A DNA stretch of 64,000 nt. Origin: Corynebacterium sp. SCR221107 (lineage in GTDB: Bacteria > Actinomycetota > Actinomycetes > Mycobacteriales > Mycobacteriaceae). Below, piece by piece: positions 21,545 through 30,756 of the stretch (position 1 is the stretch's first letter; every line of letters starts with the position of its first letter). The position numbers and the translations under genes were made by a program. The notes beneath the pieces are model-generated. The model made no database searches. It was not told the origin of the DNA and saw only the letters and a list, made by a program, of their open reading frames with translations. The stretch is taken from positions 558,001 through 622,000 of the forward strand of contig NZ_CP115670.1 in NCBI RefSeq assembly GCF_027886475.1. The letters are read 5' to 3'.

Positions 21545-22402
21545 TCAGGCAGGTGTTCCTGCCGAGTGCCCAGTTTCGGTTGGTTGTCCAAGTGCCTGGT
21601 TCCCGGACTGCTCGGCCGCCTTGATCATGAAGCCGGAGCGGCGGTGCGCGTAGTATTCGCGAACATAATACGCAGCAAGGCTGGCAGCTTCTGCATACCC
21701 CATGCCTTCTGGCGGGTGAATATTGGAAATGCAATTGCGTGCCTCATCGGTGGTCCCCGGCGTGGTGCGCCACGTGGAGTAGATGCCGAGCGAGCTTGGA
21801 ACCGAGAGTCCGGGGCGTTCACCGATGAGCACCAAGGTCACGTCCCACCCGGCGGCGTGGCCGATGTGATCGCCGAGGGCTACCCGCGCCTGTGTTGCGA
21901 TCACCGGTGCCGCCAATTCGTACTCCGGTAGGGCGTCCGCGAGTGCCGCATACATCTGGGGCCCGTGCTCGGCTACGGCGGTGGGGGACAGGCCGTCGGC
22001 AAGCACGATGCCGATGTGTCCTGCATGCTCCGATAAATCGGGCAACGCCTGCGGCAATCGGCCTAGGTCGGGGCGTAATAGGTAGTCTTGCCTGGTTGCA
22101 GCCTGCGACCTGACGAGCGCATGCGTGCCGACGCCCACCGCGCGCAAATCCGCAACCAATCCTTCCACGTCAAGGCCAGTATGAACGGCGTCGCGGGCGC
22201 CGGCGTGTGCGCTGAGAAAATCGAGCCGAGCCTTCGTGGGAATAGCGGCGCCTACGCGCCCGAGTCCCACGCGCGCCGGGGTTGCGGCCCGCAGCTTCTC
22301 CGCGGCCGTCCCAACGGAGGGGTCCGTGGTGTGGGAAGAAGCCGCCGAGGGGGCGGTGGTACTAGTGGTAATGACGGTACTGCTAGACATAGCTTCCACC
22401 AC
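21545..22402 (-). CDS. eutC: ethanolamine ammonia-lyase small subunit EutC
   Basis: EutC forms the adenosylcobalamin-dependent lyase with EutB, splitting ethanolamine into acetaldehyde and ammonia. The 285-residue protein shows the family blocks FLSAHAGARDAVHTGL, LTYL-like LLRPDLGRLP, and VLIGERPGLSVPSSLGIY. It overlaps eutB by 20 bases (8 bases if the second Met is used), so translation is coupled. Its first residues (MSSSTVITTS) are read from a family-B repeat (22362-22376). Confidence 0.93.
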   Translation of the reverse strand: MVEAMSSSTVITTSTTAPSAASSHTTDPSVGTAAEKLRAATPARVGLGRVGAAIPTKARLDFLSAHAGARDAVHTGLDVEGLVADLRAVGVGTHALVRSQAATRQDYLLRPDLGRLPQALPDLSEHAGHIGIVLADGLSPTAVAEHGPQMYAALADALPEYELAAPVIATQARVALGDHIGHAAGWDVTLVLIGERPGLSVPSSLGIYSTWRTTPGTTDEARNCISNIHPPEGMGYAEAASLAAYYVREYYAHRRSGFMIKAAEQSGNQALGQPTETGHSAGTPA

Positions 22403-23801
22403 CGATTTGAAGTAGGCTGTCGATTTCTAGTGAATTCGTGGACTGCAGGGTGCGCGACTCGTCGATGAGCTCCCGCGAGCTCAGCCACGCCTCGAACTCC
22501 GGAGCGAAGCGCTGGCCGGTAACCGAGCGGGCCAAGGCCACGTCGTGGTAGCTCAGTGACTGGTATCCGAGCATGATGTCGTCGGCGCCCGGTACGCAGA
22601 TCACGAAGCTGGCTCCGGCCTGGATGAGCAGGTGTAGCAGCGTGTCCATGTCGTCGGAATCTGCTTCGGCGTGGTTGGTGTAGCAGACGTCGACACCCAT
22701 CGGCAGGCCGAGGAGCTTGCCGCAGAAGAGGTCCTCGAGTCCGGCGCGGATGATCTGCTTGCCGTCGTAGAGGTATTCGGGTCCGATGAAGCCGACCACG
22801 GTGTTGACCAGCAGGGGGTTGTAGCGTCGCGCTAGGCCATAGGCGCGGGCCTCGAGGGTTTGCTGGTCTACGGGACGCCCGTCGCCGTCGAGGTGTGCCG
22901 CCGCAGACAGGGCCGAGCCCTGCCCGGTCTCAAAGTACATGCAGTTATCCCCCACCGTGCCGCGGCGCAGCGAGAGGGCGGCCTCGTAGGCCTCATCGAG
23001 GATCGCCGGGGTCACTCCGAAGCTGTCGTTCGTGCCTTCGGTTCCGGCAATGGATTGGAATACCAAATCGACCGGTGAGCCGTGCTCGATGAGCCCGATG
23101 GTGGTGGTGACGTGAGTAAGGACGCAGGACTGTGTGGGTACCTCGTAGCGCTGGCGGACCTCGTCGATGAGCTGGAGCAGGGTGTCAACGCGCGAGGGGA
23201 TGTCGGTGGCTGGGTTGATGCCGATCACGGCGTCGCCGGAGCCCATGAGTAGCCCGTCGGCGATGGAGGCTGCGACACCGATGGGGTCATCGGTGGGGTG
23301 GTTGGGCTGGAGGCGGGTAGCAAGCGTTCCGGGCAGGCCGATAGTGGATCTAAACGCGGTGACGTTACGTATAGTGTGTGCGACTGCGATCAATTCGCCG
23401 TTGCTCATGAGTTTGGATACGGCCGCCACCATCTCCGGGGTCAGCCCCTTGGCGATTGACGCGAGGTCGAGGCTTGCCGACTTCCGGTAGCACGTCGCAA
23501 GCAACCACTCCCGGAACTCGCCGACGGTAAGCCTCGACACGATATCAAAGGCCTCGAGGTTGAGGTCGTCGAGGATGACTCGGGTGACCGAATCGGTCTC
23601 ATAGGGCATGGCGGGGTGTTCGAGGAAGTCCGCCAGGGGCACGTCGGCAAGCACCCAGCGTGCTGCAGCGCGCTCCTGCGCGGTGGCGGCAGCTGCGCCT
23701 GATAACACGTCGCCGGAGCGGGCGGGGGATGCCTTGGCAAGGACGTCGTTGAGGGAGGCGAATTGGTAGGTATGCCCGGCAAGGCGTTGAACGTAGACCA
23801 T
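22383..23801 (-). CDS. eutB: ethanolamine ammonia-lyase large subunit EutB
   Basis: Catalytic, cobalamin-binding subunit of ethanolamine ammonia-lyase, 472 residues as expected. Recognisable blocks are FASLNDVLAKASPARSGD near the start, VIGINPATD and CVLTHVTT in the barrel, and NHAEADSDDMDTLLHLL with the C-terminal PGADDIMLGYQSLSYHD. It lies downstream of the permease gene. The coding sequence contains one B variant (23360-23374) and two A cores (23472-23481 and 23643-23652). Confidence 0.96.
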   Translation of the reverse strand: MVYVQRLAGHTYQFASLNDVLAKASPARSGDVLSGAAAATAQERAAARWVLADVPLADFLEHPAMPYETDSVTRVILDDLNLEAFDIVSRLTVGEFREWLLATCYRKSASLDLASIAKGLTPEMVAAVSKLMSNGELIAVAHTIRNVTAFRSTIGLPGTLATRLQPNHPTDDPIGVAASIADGLLMGSGDAVIGINPATDIPSRVDTLLQLIDEVRQRYEVPTQSCVLTHVTTTIGLIEHGSPVDLVFQSIAGTEGTNDSFGVTPAILDEAYEAALSLRRGTVGDNCMYFETGQGSALSAAAHLDGDGRPVDQQTLEARAYGLARRYNPLLVNTVVGFIGPEYLYDGKQIIRAGLEDLFCGKLLGLPMGVDVCYTNHAEADSDDMDTLLHLLIQAGASFVICVPGADDIMLGYQSLSYHDVALARSVTGQRFAPEFEAWLSSRELIDESRTLQSTNSLEIDSLLQIGGGSYV

Positions 23802-23867
23802 GATGCGTCGTGATTCTTTCTAGTGTCGAACTAGGTGGGCTTTCAGTACTGTCGGTACGGATCTCAC

Positions 23868-25295
23868 TTACATGTCAGCGTCGTAGGTGTCGTAGGCGGG
23901 CTTAACGACGCCACCAGGGCCGTCGGTGGCTGGCGTTTTCTTTGTCGTTGGCACGTAGACGTAGACGATCGTCATCGCGACCAGCACCAGCGAGGAGACG
24001 GAGCCGACGGCGAAGTTGGAGACGAAGGCCGACACGATTGCGCCACAAGCGAGCACGAAAGCGACGCCGGAGGTGATGATGCCGCCGGGGGTCTTGTAGG
24101 GGCGCGGCAGATCGGGGTTGGTGATGCGCAGCTTGATGTGGCTGGCCATCATCAAAGCGTAAGAAATGACGGCGCCAAAGACGGCCACGCTCATGAGGGT
24201 GTCGCCGTCGATGAACAAGGTGAGCGTGAAGCCGATGGCGGCCGGGATGACCAGCGCGTAGGTGGGCACGCCGCGACCGTTGACCCTCGATAGTGCCGGC
24301 GGCAAGACATTGTCGTTGGACAGGGAGTAGATCAGTCGGGAGTAGCCGTACATGATCGAGAAGAAGGAGGCGACCAGGCCGATGAGGGCGGCGACGTTGA
24401 TGAGGGTGACAAACGTCGGGTTGGCACCGACAGCCTCAAGCCCACTGACCAGTGGGTTGCCGGACTCGGCGAAAACGGCCACCCCTGCGGCACCTGGGCC
24501 CACCACGAGCATGGTCCCGGCCGCAAGCATGAGGATGAACATCGACCCCAAAATTGATCGTGGGATGGTGCGGTGCGGATCACGGGCCTCCTCGGCGGCC
24601 ATGGGCACACCTTCGACGGCAAGGTAGAACCAGATAGCAAAGGGGATCGCCGCCCACACGCTGGTGGCTCCGTTCGGGAACAGCCCGACGCCAGTGGTGA
24701 GGTTGGCGGCCTCAAAGTGCGGGACCATGACCAGCGTGTAGGCGATCAGTGCGAAAACCGCGATACCGGTGATGCCAAGCATGAGCTTTAAGGCCTCGCC
24801 CGCGCCCGCTAAGTGGATGGCGACGAAGATGATGTAGCAGGCAAGGTACAACGGCCAGCCGCTGGTGAGCCCGAAGAGATTGAGGGATTCGACATAGGAT
24901 CCGATGAAGGTGGCGATGGCCGCCGGTGCGATGACATATTCCAGCACGATGGCTGCGGCGGTGATGAAGCCTCCGAGTGGGCCGAAGGCCGTGGTAGCGA
25001 AGCGATATCCGCCGCCGGCACTGGGCAGCGCGGAGGACAGCTCGGCCAGCGACATACACATGGTCAAATACAAAACGGTGACGATGCCGAGCGCGATGGA
25101 CATGCCGCCCCAGCCGCCGTCGGCAAGCCCGAACTGCCAGCCGGCAAAGTCGCCGGAGATCACGAAAGACACGCCCAAGCTGGTAATGAGTACCGTGCCG
25201 AGGGTGCCCTGCTTGAGCTTGGATTGGTGGGAGGTGCCGTTGTCGCCGCCTGGGGTAGGGCCGGAGGCGGTGTGCGGTGTGGTGAGGATTGCCAT
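23868..25295 (-). CDS. eat: ethanolamine permease (APC family)
   Basis: A 475-residue transporter with about 12 membrane segments, starting SLGVSFVISGDFAGWQFGLADGGWGG, the signature of ethanolamine/proton permeases. It is the first gene of a three-gene unit with eutB and eutC, 67 bases before eutB. No microcompartment shell genes or acetaldehyde dehydrogenase are next to it, so the unit supplies nitrogen and acetaldehyde in the cytosol. An A core lies at 25119-25128. Confidence 0.92.
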   Translation of the reverse strand: MAILTTPHTASGPTPGGDNGTSHQSKLKQGTLGTVLITSLGVSFVISGDFAGWQFGLADGGWGGMSIALGIVTVLYLTMCMSLAELSSALPSAGGGYRFATTAFGPLGGFITAAAIVLEYVIAPAAIATFIGSYVESLNLFGLTSGWPLYLACYIIFVAIHLAGAGEALKLMLGITGIAVFALIAYTLVMVPHFEAANLTTGVGLFPNGATSVWAAIPFAIWFYLAVEGVPMAAEEARDPHRTIPRSILGSMFILMLAAGTMLVVGPGAAGVAVFAESGNPLVSGLEAVGANPTFVTLINVAALIGLVASFFSIMYGYSRLIYSLSNDNVLPPALSRVNGRGVPTYALVIPAAIGFTLTLFIDGDTLMSVAVFGAVISYALMMASHIKLRITNPDLPRPYKTPGGIITSGVAFVLACGAIVSAFVSNFAVGSVSSLVLVAMTIVYVYVPTTKKTPATDGPGGVVKPAYDTYDADM

Positions 25296-25752
25296 GGTGA
25301 CTTCCCTTTCCGATGGGAGGCGAAGCGGGGAACCGGCCTGGGTAGACCTGAGTGAATTCCCGAGAACTACTTTGGGATCGCCGTGCTCTACCCGTGGCGT
25401 ATGCCCGGCGCTCTCACGGCTTTAATTTATACCTGTAGACCGATAGAAACCAAAGGCTATGGTAAACCCCATGTGTCCGGTTCTGCGTGCCACATCGACA
25501 CGCACCCTTTCATGCGTGATGATGGGGCAACCGTGAGGGAAAGTTGTGCCGCAACCCCGTTCGATGCGCGAAACGTCGAAAAGCACAAGCAAACGGATAC
25601 AATGTCAGCGAAGGTAATGGCGGCGCGTTGTTGACTAGCGTTGTGATGACCTCATTGGGCTTTTCGTTGATCACCGTATGAAATACAGTATTTCTCACAC
25701 ACGCTCATGCGAGGAGGTTCCATGCCCGGGGTGTCTGGCGCGAGGGTGTCTT
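25296..25752. other. intergenic region between the ethanolamine unit and the PspC gene
   Basis: About 455 bases holding the promoter of the ethanolamine operon and the 3' side of the PspC gene. An A-like degenerate word (CGTCGAAAAGCACAAGCAA) lies near 25575. I looked for a cobalamin riboswitch and saw no B12-box-like conserved core. Short frames here look non-coding. Confidence 0.5.
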
Positions 25753-26955
25753 TTAGGGCTTGACCACAACATCGCCAACGCTGCCACGTGCGTCGATGAT
25801 TAGAACGGGGCCGGTTGTGTGTGTCGTGGGAACGCAGTCGACCTCGCCTGCTGCGGTGTCGCAGGAGAGCTTGACGGCCACCGTCTCTGGCAAGGTGACA
25901 TAAATATTGCCGACAGTATTAGTCACTACTACGCTGCGATCCTGGCTAAGAGAGTCAAGCTCGGCCAGATCGAGAGTGATATCGCCGACATCGGTGTGGT
26001 AGCTCGGCTCAAGCTGGGACTCGTCGGTGATGACTTGATGCTGGTCGCCGACCGCCGGCGTAGTCTCACCGTCGACATTCGCGCCCGCGAGGGCCAGCAG
26101 GACCGCGACCGAAGCGGCCGCGGGCACGCCGATCCACCACAGCCAACGCCAGCTTCGCTTCTGCTTGACGACGGCCTTCGGCGGCTCCGGCAGATACCAC
26201 AGCGACGGCGCTGCCCCCAGGGGATCCCACGCAGGCGGGGTAGGTAGCTGGAACGGACTAGCAAAGCCCTCAGCTGGCAGGTACGCGCTCAAGTCCACCT
26301 GCGGCTGGGAAGGCGAAGTCGGGGCGGTGTGCTCGTTGCGGGAGGCCCCCGTGGAGTCATCGGCGTCAAGGGCACAGGGGTTGGTAGCCGTCCCGGCACT
26401 AGCGTGTGGACGTTGCCCATAGTGGGTCGGGGGCTGGAGCAAGCCAGCCGGGGCTTGAGGGGTGCGCTGATACAACCCAAACCAAGCGATCGCGAATAAA
26501 CCAAGCACGACCGAGACGCTGAGTACGCCTTCACCTGCCACGCCAAGCCCACCGAATAAAACGATCGCTACCGCTAGCAACCAGCCTATGTTTCGTTCCT
26601 TTTTCAGCGTCTTTGCTTGAGGTGAGGCCGGATCGATGTCGCTAAAGACAAGCTCGCCTGGCGATTGGGGGACGGAAAAACGCGGCATGAGGAGAATGGC
26701 CACAAGGTAGGGGACCAGCCCGCCGCCGGCCACGGCACCTACCACGAAGGCAACGCGGACGATCGTCGGATCGATGCGATATCGCACACCGATGCCCTCG
26801 GCGACCCCTTCGATCTTTGCGTTGCCCCCCTGGGAGGAAGGAAGGCGCACTGGGCGGGTGGCCCATATGTCTTTTAGGGTGTCTATCGACAACGGTGTCG
26901 CCGAAGCCCGGGGCGTCGGAACGGAATCTGGCTCGGGGTTCGGTGGGGTTGTCAT
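25753..26955 (-). CDS. esrI: PspC/LiaF-like membrane protein of the envelope-stress system (EsrI-like)
   Basis: A 400-residue membrane protein starting at ATG 26955 (MTTPPNPEPDS). Residues about 45-105 form a PspC domain (IEGVAEGIGVRYRIDPTIVRVAFVV), followed by hydrophobic segments near 130-175, a polar linker, one more span near 295-315, and a C-terminal adhesin-like repeat region (DVGDITLDLAEL ... VGNIYVTLPETVAV) like LiaF. It is divergent from the cognate kinase gene. By analogy with EsrISR of C. glutamicum it should hold the kinase inactive without envelope stress. Confidence 0.8.
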   Translation of the reverse strand: MTTPPNPEPDSVPTPRASATPLSIDTLKDIWATRPVRLPSSQGGNAKIEGVAEGIGVRYRIDPTIVRVAFVVGAVAGGGLVPYLVAILLMPRFSVPQSPGELVFSDIDPASPQAKTLKKERNIGWLLAVAIVLFGGLGVAGEGVLSVSVVLGLFAIAWFGLYQRTPQAPAGLLQPPTHYGQRPHASAGTATNPCALDADDSTGASRNEHTAPTSPSQPQVDLSAYLPAEGFASPFQLPTPPAWDPLGAAPSLWYLPEPPKAVVKQKRSWRWLWWIGVPAAASVAVLLALAGANVDGETTPAVGDQHQVITDESQLEPSYHTDVGDITLDLAELDSLSQDRSVVVTNTVGNIYVTLPETVAVKLSCDTAAGEVDCVPTTHTTGPVLIIDARGSVGDVVVKP

Positions 26956-26969
26956 AGGTCTATTGTTGC

Positions 26970-26984
26970 CGTCATTACCAATAG
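26970..26984 (-). repeat. family-B repeat at the start of the PspC gene
   Basis: CGTCATTACCAATAG lies 15 bases before the PspC start codon, in its probable leader. Confidence 0.6.
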
Positions 26985-27223
26985 AAAACCATCGGGGATG
27001 CCCCTGATTTTTGGCTCCGCTAGGCCGTTGTCGGCGCCACAAGGTGGTCAGCGCAGGAAGCGGGTGTGTGGCTGAGAGGTAGCGTGGGTGGGACGTGCGG
27101 CGCTGCGGGCGTCGTTAAGCGAAAGGCGGCAGCGCCACGTGCCGGCAGAATATGGGTAACGGTGCTGTGCGTGCTGTCGAAAATCAGGGCAAGCCCTGAT
27201 GTCAGGGTGCGGGGCGGGATGAA

Positions 27224-28405
27224 ATGATGGGGGATATGAATCTCGAAGCAGCCTACCCGCGCTACGTGCGCCGCAAAGATGGGGCGGTGCTTGCAGGCGT
27301 TGCCAGCGGGCTTGCCGCACACCTGCGCATCCCGGTGGATCGGGTGCGCGTGGCGCTCGTGGCACTGGCGCTGCTAGGTGGGCTCGGCCTGTATTTCTAT
27401 ATCGGTCTATGGATCATCACTCCGGCGGAAGACCACCACGAGGCGTCCCCGGCGCGCATGAGTCGCTCCTTCAATTATCTCCTCGTGGCGTTGGCCGGGC
27501 TCGGTGCGGCCGCGATCGGCGGTTTCGTCGCGGGGCTTTCCGGCGGGATTGTGGCGGCGTTGGCGATCACGGCCGTGGGGGCGGGGTTGGCGTGGCTGTC
27601 GTATGACAGGGCGGTGGATCGTAGTGGTACTGACGCTACGCATAGTCAACCGCGCACCGTGATCGCGATCGGCGCGGGCGGGATCCTCGTGTTGTCCGGG
27701 GTGGTGCTGACCATCGCGCAGTGGGGTGATGGGGAAAGCTTCGGCCTTGCTGTGGCGGCAGTGCTGCTTACCCTGGTGGGGGTGGCTGCGCTGGGGATTC
27801 CGTTCGGGCTGCGCGTGTGGTCGCGGATGACCTTCGAGCGCGAGCAGAAATTGCTTGCCGACGAGCGCGCCGAGATTGCCAACCGCCTGCACGATTCCGT
27901 GCTGCAGACGCTGGCGATTATTCAAAAAAGGGCCGATGACCCCGCCGAGGTGCGCCGGCTCGCCCGCGGCCAAGAGCGCGAGCTGCGCCAATGGCTGTTC
28001 GCACCTGTTGAGGACACCACCGTTTTCGCCGCCCTCAACCGCGCGTGCGGGGAGGTTGAAGACACTTTTGGCGTGCGCATCGCACCGGTGACCGTGGGCG
28101 AAGATCTTCCTATCAGCGATTCTTTGCAAGCCGCGGTTTTGGCTGCCCGGGAAGCGATGGTCAATGCGGCCAAGCACGCAGGGGTAGGTACGGTCGACGT
28201 GTACGCGGAGACGCTTGGCGGCTTCGAGGTGTTTGTGCGCGACCGCGGGACCGGCTTTGACCAGGAGGCGATTCCGGCCGATCGTCATGGGGTGCGCGAT
28301 TCCATTCTGGGCCGGGTGCACCGCGCGGGTGGGACGGCCACGATTACCTCTACCCCAGGTCAGGGCGTGGAAGTTGCCATCGTCATGCCGGTCACAGACC
28401 AGTAG
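27224..28405 (+). CDS. esrS: sensor histidine kinase with PspC domain (EsrS-like)
   Basis: A 393-residue kinase. The N terminus is a PspC domain (RRKDGAVLAGVASGLAAHLRIPVDRVRVAL), followed by about six membrane segments to residue ~205, then a HisKA_3 domain with the phospho-acceptor His223 (RLHDSVLQTL) and an HATPase domain (VFVRDRGTGFD). In-frame ATGs at 27227 and 27236 are alternative starts. It is divergent from the PspC inhibitor and followed by its regulator. A B variant (27621-27635) encodes the linker DRSGTDATHS, and an A core lies at 27853-27862. Confidence 0.9.
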   Translation: MMGDMNLEAAYPRYVRRKDGAVLAGVASGLAAHLRIPVDRVRVALVALALLGGLGLYFYIGLWIITPAEDHHEASPARMSRSFNYLLVALAGLGAAAIGGFVAGLSGGIVAALAITAVGAGLAWLSYDRAVDRSGTDATHSQPRTVIAIGAGGILVLSGVVLTIAQWGDGESFGLAVAAVLLTLVGVAALGIPFGLRVWSRMTFEREQKLLADERAEIANRLHDSVLQTLAIIQKRADDPAEVRRLARGQERELRQWLFAPVEDTTVFAALNRACGEVEDTFGVRIAPVTVGEDLPISDSLQAAVLAAREAMVNAAKHAGVGTVDVYAETLGGFEVFVRDRGTGFDQEAIPADRHGVRDSILGRVHRAGGTATITSTPGQGVEVAIVMPVTDQ

Positions 28406-28515
28406 GTCCGAATAAGGTGCAGTGGGGTGGACTGGGGTGCGGGGCGTGGCGGGGTGCTCGCGGCGTGGCGCAGCAATCGGCTCGTCGGCCTTCGGCGCGT
28501 GCAACAATAGGAGTC

Positions 28516-29208
28516 ATGAGCGAACCGATTACCGTTTTTCTCGTCGATGACCACTCTGTTTTTCGTGCCGGCGTCAAAGCCGAGATTGGCGGGCAGGTGG
28601 CAATCGTCGGCGAGGCGGGTACCGTTGCCGACGCGGTTGCCGGTATCGATGCGACATGTCCGGATGTGGTGCTTCTCGACGTCCATATGCCCGATGGGGG
28701 TGGCGTTGCCGTCCAGCGTGCGGTTAGTGCCACGCCGCGTTTTCTAGCTTTATCAGTCTCTGATGCCGCAGAAGACGTCATTTCCGTTATTCGTGCGGGT
28801 GCGCGCGGGTATGTCACCAAGTCGATCTCCGGTCCTGAGCTGGTGGAGGCGATTACGCGGGTGCATACCGGGGATGCTGTTTTTAGTCCGCGCCTGGCAG
28901 GTTTTGTGCTCGATGCCTTTGCTCGTCCTGATCATGAGGCGGGAGCGGGTGTGGTTGAGGATCCGGTACGCGACGCCGCCGTCGATCGCGGTGCGCCTGT
29001 GTCGGATCCTATCGTCGATGCGCTGACTCGCCGCGAACTAGAGGTACTGAAGCTACTGGCTCGCGGATACACGTATAAAGAGATAGCCCAAGCGTTGTTT
29101 ATTTCGGTCAAGACCGTCGAGACGCATGCGTCGAATATTTTGCGCAAGACCCAGCAGTCCAACCGACATGCGCTCACGCGGTGGGCGGTCTCCCGCGATC
29201 TTGATTAG
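28516..29208 (+). CDS. esrR: NarL/LuxR-family response regulator (EsrR-like)
   Basis: A 230-residue regulator starting at ATG 28516 with AGGAG four bases before it. The receiver domain carries phospho-acceptor Asp55 (VVLLDVHMP) and Lys near 105 (YVTKSIS). The C-terminal LuxR-type helix-turn-helix is LTRRELEVLKLLARGYTYKEIAQALFISVKTVETHASNIL. An extra linker of about 30 residues separates the domains. It completes the three-component set with the PspC protein and kinase; targets are expected to be envelope-stress genes. Confidence 0.92.
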   Translation: MSEPITVFLVDDHSVFRAGVKAEIGGQVAIVGEAGTVADAVAGIDATCPDVVLLDVHMPDGGGVAVQRAVSATPRFLALSVSDAAEDVISVIRAGARGYVTKSISGPELVEAITRVHTGDAVFSPRLAGFVLDAFARPDHEAGAGVVEDPVRDAAVDRGAPVSDPIVDALTRRELEVLKLLARGYTYKEIAQALFISVKTVETHASNILRKTQQSNRHALTRWAVSRDLD

Positions 29209-29337
29209 CTTTCCGTCTTTTTGCAGCGCTGACCCTGTATCGCCACACGGTGCGTATGTGGTGTATGTGAGTCAGGAGTATTCGTTTTATGCATTGCTGG
29301 GACGATGTATGCGTCGTACGAATTTGTTGCTTGGGTC

Positions 29338-29402
29338 TGAACCCCGGAAAGTGGACACGGGGATTTAATCAAGATGCGATAGTAAGTGTAGCTAATCCGG
29401 CT
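29338..29402 (-). mobile_element. solo end of an IS3-family element
   Basis: TGAACCCCGGAAAGTGGACA and the next 40 bases repeat the left end of the complete element at 29810 almost exactly (about 3 differences to position 29401). No transposase is attached, so this is the leftover end of an earlier copy. Confidence 0.75.
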
Positions 29403-29460
29403 CTTCACGATTTGGAATGCGTAGCTGACCACGGGGTGGGGTTCGGGGGGTACAACATAT

Positions 29461-29810
29461 AGGGTCCTGGTTCGGTCAGATGAGGGTTACCACACCATCA
29501 TCTGACCGAACCAGGACCCTACTGTGCAGCCTACTGGCAACCTCGTCGCCGACACCATCTGCCGTACCGCGGAAATCGGATTGACGATCACCGGTGCCAC
29601 TGACGCCGGAAGCATCACCATCATCGATGCCGCACCTGTGGCGGTCAGCGACGCCTGTCCTGAATGCTCCCGGCCCGGGACCAAGCGTGACCACATCTTC
29701 CGTCGGCTGGTGGATCTGCCCGTCGTGGGGTTTCCCACTCGTCTGCACGTGTGCGTCCCCCGAGGTTCACCTGCAGCTATCCAGCCTGCGGCAGGAAGCT
29801 CTTCCAGGCC
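29461..29810 (+). mobile_element. 5' fragment of an ISL3-family element
   Basis: GTG 29524 opens a transposase N terminus (MQPTGNLVADTICRTAEIGL; CPECSRPG zinc-finger half; LVDLPVVGFPTRLHV) typical of ISL3. After VPR the frame slips: RFTCSYPACGRKLFQ continues in another frame. The fragment is cut at 29810 by the IS3 element. Before the gene a 23-bp perfect inverted repeat (29461-29483 with 29498-29520) forms a hairpin with a 14-base loop. Confidence 0.75.
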
Positions 29811-29907
29811 CGAACCCCGGAAAGTGGACACGGGGATTTCATCAAGATGCGATAGTCAGTGTAGCTAACCCGGCGGCTTCGAAGGCGTTCGGTGAGCGGT
29901 AACCGCA

Positions 29908-30744
29908 CTATGAATGCAATCGTTTGGTGTTGTACCGCGTGCACCACCGAAACACATCCCGGCGGCAGGCCAACTGACTAGCGAAAACAGACTCATCCTG
30001 CAGGACTTCCCGCTTCAGCGAGGCGTTGAACGACTCCGCCAACGAGTTGTCCGCACTCGTCCCGATCGCGCCCATCGACTGGGTGACACCGAAGCGCACG
30101 CATAGTCTCCGGTACTGATCAGAGGTATAAACACTGCCGTGATCCGAGTGGAAAATCGCCCCATTCAGGTCTCCTCGTACCTTCCGGGCCATCGTCAGGG
30201 CTTCTTCGACCAGTTCGGTGCGCATGCGGTCGGCGATCGCGAAACCGGTCAACTGCTGCGAATAGCAATCAATAACGGTGGCCAGGTACATATTCGAGCC
30301 GTCCGCGATCGGCAGGTACGTGATATCGCCGACGTAGACCGCGTTCGGCCTGTCCGCAGTGAACCGGCGTTGCAGCAGGTCCGGAAACCTCGGGGCCCGT
30401 TTACTCGACGTCGTCGTTTTCACCCGGCGTTTCCTGGTGAAACCTAAAAGGCCCATCTGCCGCATCAGCCGGGCCGTGCGATTGTGATTGACCCGCTGCA
30501 CAACAACGCCGCCGGCGGAGTTGCCGTCGCTGGAGTTGATAGTCGCAGTCACACGTTTCGCCCCGTAGCAGCCGTTCTCGGCGTTGAAGGTGGTCTTGAT
30601 CTGCGCTCCCAGCACCGCGTCGGCGACGAGGCGTTGCTGGCGGGCAGGGGCAGCCGATTTCCAGGCGTAGTGCGAGGACCGATTGATTTTTAAGGACCTG
30701 GCATAACCGCTTGACCTCGTAGAAGTCTCGGTGGTCGTCAACAA
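29908..30744 (-). CDS. IS3-family transposase OrfB (truncated by an amber codon)
   Basis: The integrase-core half of the transposase. The DDE residues lie in VGDITYLPIADG (Asp), IFHSDHGSVYTS (Asp) and NSLAESFNASLKRE (Glu). The frame ends at RYNTKRLHS followed by TAG (29908-29910), then continues CGYRSPNAFEAAGLATLTIA without further stops for about 20 codons. Most homologues read HSALGYRSP here, so the C terminus is lost. Like other IS3 members it is probably made as an OrfAB fusion. Confidence 0.85.
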   Translation of the reverse strand: MLTTTETSTRSSGYARSLKINRSSHYAWKSAAPARQQRLVADAVLGAQIKTTFNAENGCYGAKRVTATINSSDGNSAGGVVVQRVNHNRTARLMRQMGLLGFTRKRRVKTTTSSKRAPRFPDLLQRRFTADRPNAVYVGDITYLPIADGSNMYLATVIDCYSQQLTGFAIADRMRTELVEEALTMARKVRGDLNGAIFHSDHGSVYTSDQYRRLCVRFGVTQSMGAIGTSADNSLAESFNASLKREVLQDESVFASQLACRRDVFRWCTRYNTKRLHS

Positions 30745-30756
30745 ATCGGAAGCGGT

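Noticed and set aside
25296..25752. Cobalamin riboswitch before the ethanolamine operon
   Set aside because: Expected because EutBC need B12, but I could not find a B12-box-like core or the usual helices by eye.
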